Source: Bacillus sp. ZZV12-4809 (GTDB taxonomy: Bacteria > Bacillota > Bacilli > Bacillales > Cytobacillaceae). From it: DNA of 64,000 bases. The stretch spans positions 108,049-172,048 of the forward strand of contig NZ_VCRN01000010.1 of the NCBI RefSeq assembly GCF_009849585.1, written 5' to 3'. Both the position numbers and the translations under genes were made by a program. Positions 26,760 to 36,077 of the stretch are shown one piece after another. Each line of letters begins with the position of its first letter. The stretch's first letter is position 1. The notes below the pieces were generated by a model. The model did no database searches. It was given only the letters and a program-made list of their open reading frames with translations, and was not told the origin of the DNA.

Positions 26760-27617
26760 ATGGCTGCAGAATTAATAGATGGAAAAGAAATTGCAAGAAA
26801 GAACCAGGATCGTATTGGTGCTAAAGTGCAAAAGCTGAAGGCAGAAGGAGTCACGCCAGGCTTGGCAGTTATTTTAGCGGGGGATAATCAGGCATCAAGA
26901 ACGTATGTGAATAACAAGCAGAAAACCTGCAATAAGCTTGGCATGAATTCTATGCTTATTGACCTTCCCGAAAGTGTCAGTGAACAAGAGCTTATCAGTA
27001 AAATCACTGAATTAAACAAGAATGATGAAATCCATGGCATCCTGGTCCAGCTGCCGCTGCCAAAACATATTAATGAAAAAGCCATCATTGAGACTATATC
27101 ACCTGAGAAAGATGTGGATGGATTCCATCCCATTAATATTGGCAGGATGATGACATCTCAGGATGCCTATATCCCATGTACTCCTGCAGGGATCATTGAA
27201 ATGCTCGAAAGCATCGGAGCAGACATTTCCGGAAAGCATGTAGTGATAATAGGCAGAAGCAACATTGTTGGGAAGCCTGCCGGGCAGCTGTTTCTTAATA
27301 AAGATGCAACTGTTACCTATTGTCATTCGAAAACAGCTAATCTTAAGGAATATACCAGGCGGGCAGATATACTGGTGGCAGCAGCAGGCAAAGCCAATTT
27401 AATTACGGAGGACCATGTTAAAAATGGCGCAATCGTGATTGATGTGGGCATGAATCGAAATGAGGAAGGAAAGCTTTGCGGTGATGTTGATTTCGAAAAT
27501 GTGAAGCATAAAGCAGGATATATTACTCCTGTTCCAGGCGGAGTGGGACCGATGACCATTACCATGTTAATGCATAATACGTTAAAGGCAGCAGAGTATT
27601 CGATAAGCAAAAACTAA
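26760..27617 (+). CDS. folD: Bifunctional methylene-THF dehydrogenase / methenyl-THF cyclohydrolase
   Basis: 285-aa cytosolic enzyme interconverting 5,10-methylene-, methenyl- and 10-formyl-tetrahydrofolate with NADP. YVNNKQKTCNKLGM contains the catalytic Tyr and Lys, and HGILVQLPLP, DVDGFHP and VPGGVGPMTITML are the family signatures. The start is ATG 26760 (MAAELIDGKEIA) with GGGGG 8 bases upstream; the longer frame from 26694 is not supported. It links with the glycine cleavage system in the window, which generates methylene-THF. A long terminator hairpin follows. Confidence 0.96.
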   Translation: MAAELIDGKEIARKNQDRIGAKVQKLKAEGVTPGLAVILAGDNQASRTYVNNKQKTCNKLGMNSMLIDLPESVSEQELISKITELNKNDEIHGILVQLPLPKHINEKAIIETISPEKDVDGFHPINIGRMMTSQDAYIPCTPAGIIEMLESIGADISGKHVVIIGRSNIVGKPAGQLFLNKDATVTYCHSKTANLKEYTRRADILVAAAGKANLITEDHVKNGAIVIDVGMNRNEEGKLCGDVDFENVKHKAGYITPVPGGVGPMTITMLMHNTLKAAEYSISKN

Positions 27618-27643
27618 ATTCATGGCCGCCATAGATGCAAAAT

Positions 27644-27711
27644 CTGTCCATTTCCATTATCCTGTATTTAGGAAGCCTGTTATGCGGGCTAATGGATGGA
27701 CAGTTTTTTTT
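27644..27711 (+). terminator. folD terminator
   Basis: CTGTCCATTTCCATTA (27644-27659) pairs with TAATGGATGGACAG (27690-27703) with a small bulge, followed by eight T. Confidence 0.88.
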
Positions 27712-27738
27712 GATAGGCAAGAAGTTTCAACGCTTTAA

Positions 27739-27858
27739 CTGTTCAGCTCCACATGGAAGCTTCGACACCTTTTGTCATCTCACGATAAAAGAGCCGGCTA
27801 TTTAGAAGGAGCGCCTGCTCCTAAGGTGTCGGGAGTGGACAAGGCGTCTGCGCTTGCC
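27739..27858 (+). repeat. Dispersed palindromic repeat, second family (long copy)
   Basis: GACACCTT (27764-27771) is inverted as AAGGTGTC (27822-27829), and outer GTTCAGCTCC is roughly inverted as GGAGTGGAC, with GCGCCTGCTCC and GGCGTCTGCGCTTG. The same building blocks, AGCGCCTG, GAGGTGTCG and GGCGCTTCTGCTTTTC, occur at 34138-34196, 41331-41400 and, inverted, 55757-55826. This kind of intergenic repeat recurs through Bacillus genomes. Confidence 0.68.
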
Positions 27859-27919
27859 CTGTGTTATTGCTCTGCAGGAGATGCACGGCCAATGCGGCTT
27901 CTGCATAAAGGAGATTGTT

Positions 27920-29260
27920 ATGAAGGAACAGCAGTATCTGACAGTTCATGCACTAACTAAATACATAAAAAGAAAATTTGACGCTGACCCTCATTTGCAA
28001 AATATTTTAGTTAAGGGAGAAATCTCTAACTTTAAACAGCACTCAAGCGGTCATATGTATTTCACTTTAAAGGATGAAAAAGCCAGAATATTAGCCGTGA
28101 TGTTTGCAGGAAATGCGAGATCCATGAAATTCAGGCCAGAGAATGGCATGAAAGTATTAGTTCGCGGAGCGATTTCAGTTTATGAATCCAGCGGCCAATA
28201 TCAGATGTATGTACAAGAAATGCAGCCGGACGGGATAGGTGAGCTTTATTTGGCATATGAGCAGCTGAAAGAGAAATTGGAGAAAGAAGGATATTTTTCG
28301 CCTGCGCATAAAAAAAGTATCCCGCGTTATCCACGTACAGTTGCTGTTATCACATCCCCCACTGGAGCTGCAATCAGAGATATACTTACGACGCTTAAAA
28401 GGCGCTTTCCCATCGCGAACATACTGATCTGCCCTGCGCTGGTCCAGGGTATCCATGCAGCTCCATCCATTGTGAAAGCGATAGAAGTAGCCAATTCATC
28501 CAGTGAAGCCGATGTTTTAATTATCGGCCGGGGAGGAGGCTCCATTGAAGAGCTTTGGGCCTTTAATGAGGAATCTGTGGCAAAAGCCATATTTAAGTCG
28601 GTAATACCTATAATTTCAGCTGTCGGCCATGAAACAGATTTTACAATCGCGGATTTTGTAGCAGATTTAAGGGCTCCTACCCCAACGGGAGCTGCTGAAT
28701 TGGCAGTCCCGCATATTGATGACCTGACCGAAAGGCTTTTTAACAGGCAATCAAGGCTGATTAGATCAATGAAGGAACAAATTGCCCTGCAAAATGAAAG
28801 GCTTTTAAGGGTACAGAAATCCTATGCTTTCCGGTATCCGCAAAAATTGTATGAACAAAAACTGGAACAGCTTGATAAAATCACCGAACAGCTATTGCGG
28901 GGGGCAAAAAGGCTGCATGATTTAAAACAGGAACAGGCTGATATCCTGCAAAAAAGGCTGGTACGGAATCATCCCGGCCAGCTGAAGGATCAGGCAAAAG
29001 AAAAACATGAACGGCTCCATAAATTATTAAACAAAACAATGGCAAACACCCTGGCTGTAAAAGAAAAGGATTTTGCAAGGGTCATTTCAACCCTTGAGGC
29101 ACTAAGTCCTCTGAAAATTATGGACAGAGGCTACAGCCTTGCTTATACACAAAATGAAGCCCTGATAAAGACTGTGTCTCAGGTTAAAGTAGATGATATG
29201 TTAAAATTGAAGGTCCCTGATGGAACAATTGAATGCAGGGTAACGGATATTGAGGAGTGA
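27920..29260 (+). CDS. xseA: Exodeoxyribonuclease VII large subunit
   Basis: 446 aa. N-terminal OB-fold domain (about 1-100, [20 protein letters not shown]), catalytic domain with [15 protein letters not shown] and [17 protein letters not shown] (about 198-214), then a long coiled coil (about 270-400) that binds several XseB subunits. Exo VII degrades single-stranded DNA from both ends in repair. ATG 27920 follows AAAGGAG; the frame continues upstream through a repeat but is not supported there. Overlaps the xseB region by a few bases of ribosome site. Confidence 0.95.
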   Translation: MKEQQYLTVHALTKYIKRKFDADPHLQNILVKGEISNFKQHSSGHMYFTLKDEKARILAVMFAGNARSMKFRPENGMKVLVRGAISVYESSGQYQMYVQEMQPDGIGELYLAYEQLKEKLEKEGYFSPAHKKSIPRYPRTVAVITSPTGAAIRDILTTLKRRFPIANILICPALVQGIHAAPSIVKAIEVANSSSEADVLIIGRGGGSIEELWAFNEESVAKAIFKSVIPIISAVGHETDFTIADFVADLRAPTPTGAAELAVPHIDDLTERLFNRQSRLIRSMKEQIALQNERLLRVQKSYAFRYPQKLYEQKLEQLDKITEQLLRGAKRLHDLKQEQADILQKRLVRNHPGQLKDQAKEKHERLHKLLNKTMANTLAVKEKDFARVISTLEALSPLKIMDRGYSLAYTQNEALIKTVSQVKVDDMLKLKVPDGTIECRVTDIEE

Positions 29261-29265
29261 ATGGC

Positions 29266-29499
29266 ATGGCGGATGAAAAGCAGCTTTCATTTGAACAAGC
29301 AATGGAAGAACTTGAAGTTATTGTAGAAAAGCTTGAAGAGGGAGATGTTCCTCTTGAAGAGGCTATTAACATTTATAAAAAAGGCATGGAACTTTCAAAG
29401 CTATGCCATGATAAGCTTAAAAATGTAGAATCACAGCTTACGGAAATACTGACGGAAGATGGCCGAAAGACAAACTTCGCCATTCCGGAGGAGGAATAA
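29266..29499 (+). CDS. xseB: Exodeoxyribonuclease VII small subunit
   Basis: 77-aa helical-hairpin protein. [35 protein letters not shown] is the family core. The start is ATG 29266 (MADEKQLSF), 8 bases after GGAG; GTG 29257, which overlaps the xseA stop, lies inside the ribosome site. Six or so copies coat the coiled coil of XseA and are required for activity. It is followed 2 bp later by ispA. Confidence 0.95.
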   Translation: MADEKQLSFEQAMEELEVIVEKLEEGDVPLEEAINIYKKGMELSKLCHDKLKNVESQLTEILTEDGRKTNFAIPEEE

Positions 29500-29501
29500 T
29501 T

Positions 29502-30395
29502 TTGCAGCAGCAATCATTAAGTTCTTTCTCTGAATTTCATAAGAAAAAACTTGAAATGCATCTAAAAGAATATGTACATAAATTAAAGGCTCCAGCTGAA
29601 ATCAAGGAATCGATGCTATATTCACTCGAAGCCGGAGGGAAACGGATCAGGCCGATGCTCTTATTTGCTACATTGGCTGCTTTTGGCGAAGATACGTTAA
29701 AAGGGCTGTGGAGTGCGGCGGCGATTGAAATGATCCATACCTATTCGCTTATTCACGATGACTTGCCAAGCATGGATAATGATGATTTAAGAAGAGGTAA
29801 GCCTACTAACCATAAAGTATATGGGGAGGCATTTGCCATTCTGGCAGGCGATGCCTTGCTCACATACAGCTTCCAGACAATTGCGGAAACACCAGACGAA
29901 TTCGCTTCAGCCGAAATGAAGCTGTCTCTGATTAGGGTGCTGTCAAGAGCTGCCGGTGCTGAAGGGATGGTTGGCGGGCAGGCTGCAGACATTAAGGGAG
30001 AAGGCAAACAGCTGGCCATAGAGGACCTTGAGTATATTCATGTGCATAAGACCGGTAAATTGCTTGAATGCAGTGTGGTTTCAGGTGCTATTTTGGCAAA
30101 TGCCAATGAGGAAACGATTCAGGCTCTTTCCCATTTTGCTTTTCATCTGGGGCTGGCTTTTCAAATCAGAGACGATATTCTCGACCTAGAGGGGACAGAA
30201 GAGATAATCGGGAAGCCTGTTGGCAGTGATGAATCAAAAAATAAAAGCACCTATCCGGCACTTCTGACAATGAATGGCGCGAAAGAGGCTCTCGAATACC
30301 ATATCAGATCTGCAAAAGAGAAGCTGAAGGAAACTGGCCTCCAAACAGAACTGCTGGAAGAAATAACAGATCTAATTGCAAACAGGGACCACTAA
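29502..30395 (+). CDS. ispA: Farnesyl diphosphate synthase (geranyltranstransferase)
   Basis: 297-aa trans-prenyltransferase condensing IPP with DMAPP and GPP to farnesyl diphosphate. First aspartate-rich motif DDLPSMDNDDLRRG (about 84-97), KTGKLLECSV mid-protein, and second motif FQIRDDILD (about 223-231). TTG 29502 is preceded by GGAGGAGG. Cluster xseA-xseB-ispA-dxs puts isoprenoid precursor synthesis in one run, as in B. subtilis (yqiD). Confidence 0.95.
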   Translation: MQQQSLSSFSEFHKKKLEMHLKEYVHKLKAPAEIKESMLYSLEAGGKRIRPMLLFATLAAFGEDTLKGLWSAAAIEMIHTYSLIHDDLPSMDNDDLRRGKPTNHKVYGEAFAILAGDALLTYSFQTIAETPDEFASAEMKLSLIRVLSRAAGAEGMVGGQAADIKGEGKQLAIEDLEYIHVHKTGKLLECSVVSGAILANANEETIQALSHFAFHLGLAFQIRDDILDLEGTEEIIGKPVGSDESKNKSTYPALLTMNGAKEALEYHIRSAKEKLKETGLQTELLEEITDLIANRDH

Positions 30396-30761
30396 TTTCT
30401 ATTATACATACTCATTATTGCTTTGATCAGGATACAAAAATGAATTAAGAAACGACGGTCTTGCCGCTGTACTAATTGTACCAGCGGTATTTGCTGTTTA
30501 ATAAAATGATGGTCATCAATGTATATATTTTGGTATGATAGGAATTGCTGCCGGGAGTATTCCCCGGCAAAGCCAGCTTGAGTGAGTGGCTGTTTAAAAT
30601 GAAAAGCATTTGGAAAATCTCCTGTAATAAGGTAATCTTAAGTTATTATCTTTTGGACAGGCTGGACGCCGGAATAAACAAGCATTACTCTGCTATAAAC
30701 ATAATTGCCAAAATATATGTGAAAACGGATGAATAAGAAACGAAAGTGAGTGGTCCGCAGT
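30396..30761. other. Leader between ispA and dxs with two hairpins
   Basis: About 365 bp without a convincing gene. CCGCTG-TAC and GTACCAGCGG (30464-30487) form a bulged stem followed by TATTT, a possible weak terminator. TGCCGGG and CCCGGCA (30549-30569) form a tight hairpin. A 63-codon frame at 30545-30736 lacks a ribosome site. No thiamine riboswitch core was seen. Confidence 0.55.
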
Positions 30762-32657
30762 ATGGATCTGTTATCAATTAAAGACCCTTCCTTTTTAAAA
30801 GGGCTCTCGAATAAAGAATTGGAAAGTCTCAGCCAGGATATCCGCAATTTCCTGGTCGAAAAGCTATCAGGCACAGGAGGACATATTGGCCCTAATCTTG
30901 GAGTTGTTGAGCTGACTGTTGCATTGCATAAATGTTTTGACAGTCCGAAGGATAAAATTATCTGGGATGTCGGACATCAGTCATACGTCCATAAAATTCT
31001 TACAGGCCGGGCGTGTCAATTTGATACTCTTAGGCAATATAAAGGTCTTTGCGGCTTTCCCAAAATGATCGAAAGCGAGCATGATGTATGGGAAACCGGC
31101 CATAGCTCTACTTCTTTATCTGCCGCAATGGGAATGGCCATTGCAAGAGACCTGAAAAAAGAGAACAATTATGTCATTCCTGTTATTGGGGATGGTGCCT
31201 TAACAGGCGGAATGGCTTTAGAAGCCTTAAATCATATCGGACATGAAAAAAAAGATATGATTGTCATACTGAATGATAATGAAATGTCAATTGCCCCTAA
31301 TGTAGGTGCACTCCACAATGTCCTGGGAAGGCTACGGACGGCAGGCAAATATAATTGGGTAAAAGATGAACTTGAATATTTATTAAAAAAGGTTCCGGCA
31401 GTGGGCGGCAAATTGGCCTCAACTGCTGAAAGACTGAAAGATAGCCTAAAGTATCTGTTCGTGTCAGGCATGTTCTTTGAGGAATTGGGCTTTACCTATT
31501 TAGGGCCTGTCGATGGCCATAACTATGAAGCTTTATTTGAGAACCTTGCTTATGCAAAGAAAACTGAAGGCCCGGTGCTTCTCCATGTTATAACGAAAAA
31601 AGGGAAAGGCTTTCACCCTGCAGAGAATGACAGGATTGGCACTTGGCACGGTACTGGCCCTTATAAAATGGAAACAGGGGACTTTGTGAAGCCTGCAGCT
31701 GCACCACCGCCTGCATGGAGCAAACTTGTGTCAGAAACCGTCAGGGAACTTGCCAGAAAAGATGAAAGAATTGTTGCAATCACACCAGCGATGCCTGTTG
31801 GTTCGAAGCTTGAAGGCTTTGCAAGTGAATTTCCGGAACGGATGTATGATGTTGGAATAGCTGAACAGCATGCAGCAACAGTAGCTGCCGGGCTGGCAAC
31901 TCAAAACATGAAGCCGTTCCTTGCGATTTATTCTACTTTCCTGCAGCGTGCTTATGATCAGGTGGTACACGATATTGCACGCCAAAACCTGAATGTATTT
32001 ATTGGAATCGACCGGGCGGGGCTTGTTGGTGCAGATGGGGAAACGCACCAGGGTGTATTTGATATCGCATTTCTGCGGCATCTGCCGAATATGGTTCTGA
32101 TGATGCCAAAAGATGAAAATGAAGGCCAGCATATGGTGAAAACAGCTATTGTATATAACGATGGCCCAATCGCTATGCGCTTCCCGCGCGGAAATGGCAT
32201 CGGGGTGCCTATGGACACAGAGCTTAAGACTATTCCAATTGGTACATGGGAAGTTCTGCGTGAAGGCAGTGATGGAGCAATATTAACTTTTGGGACAACC
32301 ATTCCAATGGCATTGAAAGCAGCTCAACTCCTGGAAAAACAAGGACACTCCATTAAAGTCATTAATGCAAGGTTTATTAAGCCATTTGATGAGAAGATGC
32401 TGCATGAATTGTTTGCAGCAAATCTGCCTATTCTTACGATAGAAGAAGCTGTGCTGCAGGGGGGCTTTGGAAGTGCTGTTCTTGAATATGCACATGACCA
32501 TGGCTTCCATCATACAGAAATAGACCGTATGGGAATACCTGATAAATTTATTGAGCATGGCAGTGTAAATGAACTATTGGAAGAAATCGGGATGACTGTT
32601 GACGATGTTGTGGAAAGAATGGGAATACTGGCAAGAAAAAAACAAAAAAGGGCTTAA
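30762..32657 (+). CDS. dxs: 1-deoxy-D-xylulose-5-phosphate synthase
   Basis: 631-aa thiamine-diphosphate transketolase-like enzyme that condenses pyruvate and glyceraldehyde 3-phosphate, the first step of the MEP isoprenoid pathway. The TPP motif [18 protein letters not shown]...[14 protein letters not shown] lies around residues 147-190. [17 protein letters not shown] holds the catalytic Glu, and [15 protein letters not shown] the substrate His. ATG 30762 is preferred to GTG 30750; the ribosome site (AAAGTGAG) is weak. It is 3 bp before tlyA, so both are likely one transcript. Confidence 0.95.
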   Translation: MDLLSIKDPSFLKGLSNKELESLSQDIRNFLVEKLSGTGGHIGPNLGVVELTVALHKCFDSPKDKIIWDVGHQSYVHKILTGRACQFDTLRQYKGLCGFPKMIESEHDVWETGHSSTSLSAAMGMAIARDLKKENNYVIPVIGDGALTGGMALEALNHIGHEKKDMIVILNDNEMSIAPNVGALHNVLGRLRTAGKYNWVKDELEYLLKKVPAVGGKLASTAERLKDSLKYLFVSGMFFEELGFTYLGPVDGHNYEALFENLAYAKKTEGPVLLHVITKKGKGFHPAENDRIGTWHGTGPYKMETGDFVKPAAAPPPAWSKLVSETVRELARKDERIVAITPAMPVGSKLEGFASEFPERMYDVGIAEQHAATVAAGLATQNMKPFLAIYSTFLQRAYDQVVHDIARQNLNVFIGIDRAGLVGADGETHQGVFDIAFLRHLPNMVLMMPKDENEGQHMVKTAIVYNDGPIAMRFPRGNGIGVPMDTELKTIPIGTWEVLREGSDGAILTFGTTIPMALKAAQLLEKQGHSIKVINARFIKPFDEKMLHELFAANLPILTIEEAVLQGGFGSAVLEYAHDHGFHHTEIDRMGIPDKFIEHGSVNELLEEIGMTVDDVVERMGILARKKQKRA

Positions 32658-32660
32658 AAT

Positions 32661-33506
32661 ATGAAAATAAAGAAAGAACGATTAGATGTTTTATTAGTTG
32701 AAAGAGGTCTTGCTGAAACGAGAGAAAAAGCAAAAAGGGCCGTTATGGCCGGTTTGGTGTTCAGCAATGAAAGCAGGCTGGATAAGCCGGGTGAGAAGGT
32801 TAGTGCCGATATTCCGCTGACAATCAAAGGGAAGGTCATGCCCTATGTCAGCCGGGGGGGCTTAAAGCTTGAGAAAGCTCTTAAGGTTTTTGAATTAGAA
32901 ATTGAAGGCAAGATCCTCCTTGATATTGGATCCTCAACGGGCGGCTTCACAGATTGTGCTCTGCAAAATGGCGCCAAAATGTCCTATGCTTTGGATGTAG
33001 GATATAATCAGCTTGCATGGAAATTAAGGCAGGATGAACGGGTTGTTGTCATGGAAAGGACTAATTTCCGGTATGTAACTCCGGCAGACCTTACAGCCGG
33101 TATGCCTGATTTTGCTTCGATTGATGTTTCGTTCATCTCATTAAAGCTTATATTGCCGGTATTAAAAACCCTGCTGGTTCCTGGAAGTGATACAATTGCC
33201 TTAGTGAAACCGCAATTTGAAGCCGGACGGGACCAGGTTGGGAAGAAAGGGATTGTCAGAGATCCTAAAATCCATGAAGCTGTTCTTGATAAAACTATCG
33301 AATTTGCTTTGGGTCTTGGCTATGATGTCAAGGACGTTTCCTATTCCCCCATCACCGGCGGTGACGGCAACATAGAATTTCTCCTCCACCTGTATTGGTC
33401 TGGCACCAAAGAAGAAGGAGAAAACCTCCTTAAAGCCCAGACAGGTGAGGTTGTAAAAGAAGCCCATGCCGAATTGAAAACGAAGCAGGTTAATATAGAG
33501 GAATAG
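32661..33506 (+). CDS. yqxC: TlyA-family S4-domain rRNA 2'-O-methyltransferase (YqxC)
   Basis: 281 aa. N-terminal S4 RNA-binding domain (about 1-65, KERLDVLLVERGLAETREKAKRAVMAGLV) and a FtsJ-like SAM methyltransferase domain (LDIGSSTGGFTDCALQNGA about 88-106). TlyA in mycobacteria methylates 16S and 23S rRNA and affects capreomycin sensitivity; B. subtilis YqxC is its homologue, with its target less clear. It is often called hemolysin A in databases, without good reason. ATG 32661 has only AAAAGGG upstream. The terminator sits at its stop codon. Confidence 0.9.
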   Translation: MKIKKERLDVLLVERGLAETREKAKRAVMAGLVFSNESRLDKPGEKVSADIPLTIKGKVMPYVSRGGLKLEKALKVFELEIEGKILLDIGSSTGGFTDCALQNGAKMSYALDVGYNQLAWKLRQDERVVVMERTNFRYVTPADLTAGMPDFASIDVSFISLKLILPVLKTLLVPGSDTIALVKPQFEAGRDQVGKKGIVRDPKIHEAVLDKTIEFALGLGYDVKDVSYSPITGGDGNIEFLLHLYWSGTKEEGENLLKAQTGEVVKEAHAELKTKQVNIEE

Positions 33507-33529
33507 GCTGATGCCTGTTCCTTTTTTTA
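33500..33529 (+). terminator. dxs-tlyA terminator
   Basis: GGAATAGGC and GCCTGTTCC pair around four bases, with seven T following. The 5' arm covers the yqxC stop codon. Confidence 0.88.
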
Positions 33530-33579
33530 AAGGAATTTGTCGTGATAGGACGAATTATAATATATAATATACGGGAAAA

Positions 33580-33619
33580 TTGTACTTTATTGAGAAAATC
33601 AGCTAACATTAAAGTACAA
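33580..33619 (+). promoter_or_regulatory. Perfect 10-bp inverted repeat upstream of argR
   Basis: TTGTACTTTA (33580-33589) and TAAAGTACAA (33610-33619) are exact inverses, separated by 20 bases. It sits 60 bp before argR. The geometry suits an operator bound by a dimeric or looped regulator, or an RNA stem. It does not match the known ARG box closely. Confidence 0.6.
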
Positions 33620-33678
33620 AACACTATAAATTAATTTTTTCTGCCTGCTGTCAAGCGGCTGATTATAGAGGTGAAAAA

Positions 33679-34128
33679 ATGAATAAAGGGCAAAGACATA
33701 TTAAGATACGCGAAATTATTACTAATAACGATATAGAAACACAGGATGACCTGGTGGATGAATTGAAAAACGCGGGGTTTAATGTTACCCAGGCGACCGT
33801 TTCAAGAGATATTAAAGAGCTTCACCTTGTAAAAGTTCCTCTAATGGACGGCAGATATAAATACAGTCTTCCTGCCGATCAGCGTTTCAATCCACTGCAA
33901 AAGCTTAAAAGAAATTTAATGGATGCCTTTGTCAGAGTGGATACTGCAGGACATCTCCTTGTAATGAAAACTCTTCCGGGCAATGCCATGGCTATTGGCG
34001 CACTGATAGATAATCTTGACTGGGAAGAAATTCTGGGGACAATCTGCGGGGATGACACATGCCTGATCATATGCAAAACCCCTGAAGACACAGAAGCCAT
34101 TTCAAACCGCTTTCTTGAAATGCTGTAG
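33679..34128 (+). CDS. argR: Arginine repressor ArgR/AhrC
   Basis: 149-aa hexameric regulator. N-terminal winged helix ([20 protein letters not shown], then [21 protein letters not shown] recognition helix, about 35-55). C-terminal arginine-binding trimerisation domain with [14 protein letters not shown] and [19 protein letters not shown]. It represses arginine synthesis and activates catabolism. ATG 33679 follows TAGAGGTG. A possible target, the artPQR promoter, lies 22 kb downstream. It is followed by a repeat and recN, as in B. subtilis. Confidence 0.96.
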   Translation: MNKGQRHIKIREIITNNDIETQDDLVDELKNAGFNVTQATVSRDIKELHLVKVPLMDGRYKYSLPADQRFNPLQKLKRNLMDAFVRVDTAGHLLVMKTLPGNAMAIGALIDNLDWEEILGTICGDDTCLIICKTPEDTEAISNRFLEML

Positions 34129-34137
34129 ATATTTTTC

Positions 34138-34196
34138 AAGCTCAGAGCGCCTGCCCCGATCGAGGTGTCGCAGTAAGCAAGGCGCTTCTGCTTTTC
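34138..34196 (+). repeat. Dispersed palindromic repeat, second family (short copy)
   Basis: AGCGCCTGCCCC, GAGGTGTCG and AAGGCGCTTCTGCTTTTC follow in order and form an imperfect palindrome (GCGCCT ... AGGCGC). It fills nearly all of the argR-recN gap. Confidence 0.72.
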
Positions 34197-34212
34197 TAAT
34201 GAGGTGATAAGT

Positions 34213-35895
34213 TTGTTAAATGAAATAACCATACGAAATTTTGCTATTATCGAAGCCCTTTCTGTCTCATTTGAAAAGGGCTTAACTGTTTTAACTGGTG
34301 AAACAGGGGCGGGGAAATCCATAATCATCGATGCCATTCACTTGCTGGCCGGAGGCAGAGGATCTGCAGAATTTGTCCGGCATGGTGAAGATAAGGCTGA
34401 ACTAGAGGGGCTTTTTATCCTTGATGATCCAAAGCACCCTTGCTATAAACGATCTGCTGAATTCGGGATAGAGATTGAAGAGGGAATGATTGTTCTTCGC
34501 AGGGATATATCAAAGTCAGGAAAAAGCGTCTGCAGAGTGAATGGGAAATTAGTAACCATTTCTGCCTTAAGGGAAATCGGCAGTTCGCTTATTGATATAC
34601 ATGGCCAGCATGAACATCAGGAATTAATGAATGAAACCTTGCACCTTCCACTCCTCGATCAGTTTGGAGGACCGAAAATTGCTGCTTCCCTTTCGGAATA
34701 CCAGGGAATTTATAGGTTATATGAAAGCACATTGAAAAAGCTTAAGAATCTAAGTGAGAATGAACAGCAAATGGCGCATCGGCTTGATTTAATTCAGTTT
34801 CAGCTTGATGAAATTCAGTCTGCACAGCTGAAATTGAATGAAGATGAGGACTTGATTGAAGAAAAGAGAAAGCTGTCCAACTATGAACGTATTTTTGATT
34901 CGGTTCAGTCGGGCTATAATGCTCTGCAAGGAGAGCAAAAAGGGCTCGATTGGATTGGAATGGTTATGGGATATATGAATGATGCCGCTGAATTGGACCC
35001 CTCATATAAAGAAATAGCGGAAAATGTGGCAAACAGCTTTTATTTGCTTGAAGATGCAGCCAGTTCCCTCCGCAATGAAATGGACTTTATGGAATATGAT
35101 CCCCATAGGCTTAATGAAATTGAAACCAGACTGAATGAAATTAATGGACTAAAAAGAAAATATGGAAAAACAGTCGATGAAGTGCTGGAATACGCAGCAA
35201 AAATAGAAGAAGAAATTGAAACGCTGCAAAATAAAGAGACCCATATTGATAAGCTTCAAAAAGAAGTTGCTGCCCTGAAAAAAGACCTGATGGTTGAAGG
35301 GGAAGAACTAAGCAAACTGCGGAGAAAATCTGCACTAAAGCTTACGAAGTTAATTCATAAAGAGCTTAAGGAATTATACATGGAAAAAACAGTTTTTGAG
35401 GTAAGGTTCTTTTCTGATCCTGAAGTCCTTTTGAAAAATGGAATTGACAGAGCAGAATTCTATATTTCCACCAATCCGGGAGAACCGCTTAAGCCTCTGT
35501 CTAAAATAGCATCGGGAGGAGAATTATCCCGAATTATGCTTGCACTAAAGAGTATTTTTTCGAAACATCAGGGGGTTACAAGTATTATCTTTGATGAAGT
35601 GGACACAGGGGTTAGCGGAAGGGTGGCACAAGCCATCGCGGAGAAGATTCACCATGTTTCCGTGGATTCGCAGGTGCTGTGCATCTCTCATCTGCCACAG
35701 GTTGCAGCGATTGCAGATACTCATTTATTTATTGCCAAAAACACGAATGAAGGACGGACTAAAACAACAGTGAAGCCGCTGAATGAGGAAGAGAAGATAA
35801 AAGAAATCAGCCGTATGATTTCTGGAGTGGAAATTACTGATTTGACAAAAGAGCATGCAAAAGAGCTGCTGCATATGGCAAAACAGCTAAAATAA
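34213..35895 (+). CDS. recN: DNA repair protein RecN
   Basis: 560-aa SMC-like ATPase acting early in double-strand-break repair by holding broken ends. Walker A GETGAGKSIIIDAI (about 33-46), a long antiparallel coiled coil (about 155-370), ABC signature KIASGGELSRIMLALKSIF and Walker B TSIIFDEVDTGVSGRVA in the C-terminal half. Start TTG 34213 (MLNEITIRNFAIIE) has GAGGTGAT upstream; GTG 34204 lies in that site. A good terminator follows. Confidence 0.95.
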   Translation: MLNEITIRNFAIIEALSVSFEKGLTVLTGETGAGKSIIIDAIHLLAGGRGSAEFVRHGEDKAELEGLFILDDPKHPCYKRSAEFGIEIEEGMIVLRRDISKSGKSVCRVNGKLVTISALREIGSSLIDIHGQHEHQELMNETLHLPLLDQFGGPKIAASLSEYQGIYRLYESTLKKLKNLSENEQQMAHRLDLIQFQLDEIQSAQLKLNEDEDLIEEKRKLSNYERIFDSVQSGYNALQGEQKGLDWIGMVMGYMNDAAELDPSYKEIAENVANSFYLLEDAASSLRNEMDFMEYDPHRLNEIETRLNEINGLKRKYGKTVDEVLEYAAKIEEEIETLQNKETHIDKLQKEVAALKKDLMVEGEELSKLRRKSALKLTKLIHKELKELYMEKTVFEVRFFSDPEVLLKNGIDRAEFYISTNPGEPLKPLSKIASGGELSRIMLALKSIFSKHQGVTSIIFDEVDTGVSGRVAQAIAEKIHHVSVDSQVLCISHLPQVAAIADTHLFIAKNTNEGRTKTTVKPLNEEEKIKEISRMISGVEITDLTKEHAKELLHMAKQLK

Positions 35896-35952
35896 TGCTG
35901 AACCAATATCAGGTCTGTATCCATCAGTGGCAGTGTCAGATCTAATACCTTG

Positions 35953-35984
35953 AAAAGCTATCCAAAGCAGGATAGCTTTTTTTA
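35953..35984 (+). terminator. recN terminator
   Basis: AAAAGCTATCC pairs with GGATAGCTTTT around six bases, followed by a T run. Confidence 0.93.
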
Positions 35985-36077
35985 TGTCAATGGCAGTTAT
36001 AAATGCCTTCGATGCAGGCAAAATTAAAGATGTAGCCATTTGACGTGGATGGACTAGAAGCGAGGAGAGTGAAAAAT

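Noticed and set aside
30545..30736. 63-codon ORF between ispA and dxs
   Set aside because: No ribosome site and composition not convincing; the start lies in a hairpin.
30396..30761. Thiamine riboswitch in front of dxs
   Set aside because: No CTGAGA core or second thi-box segment was found.
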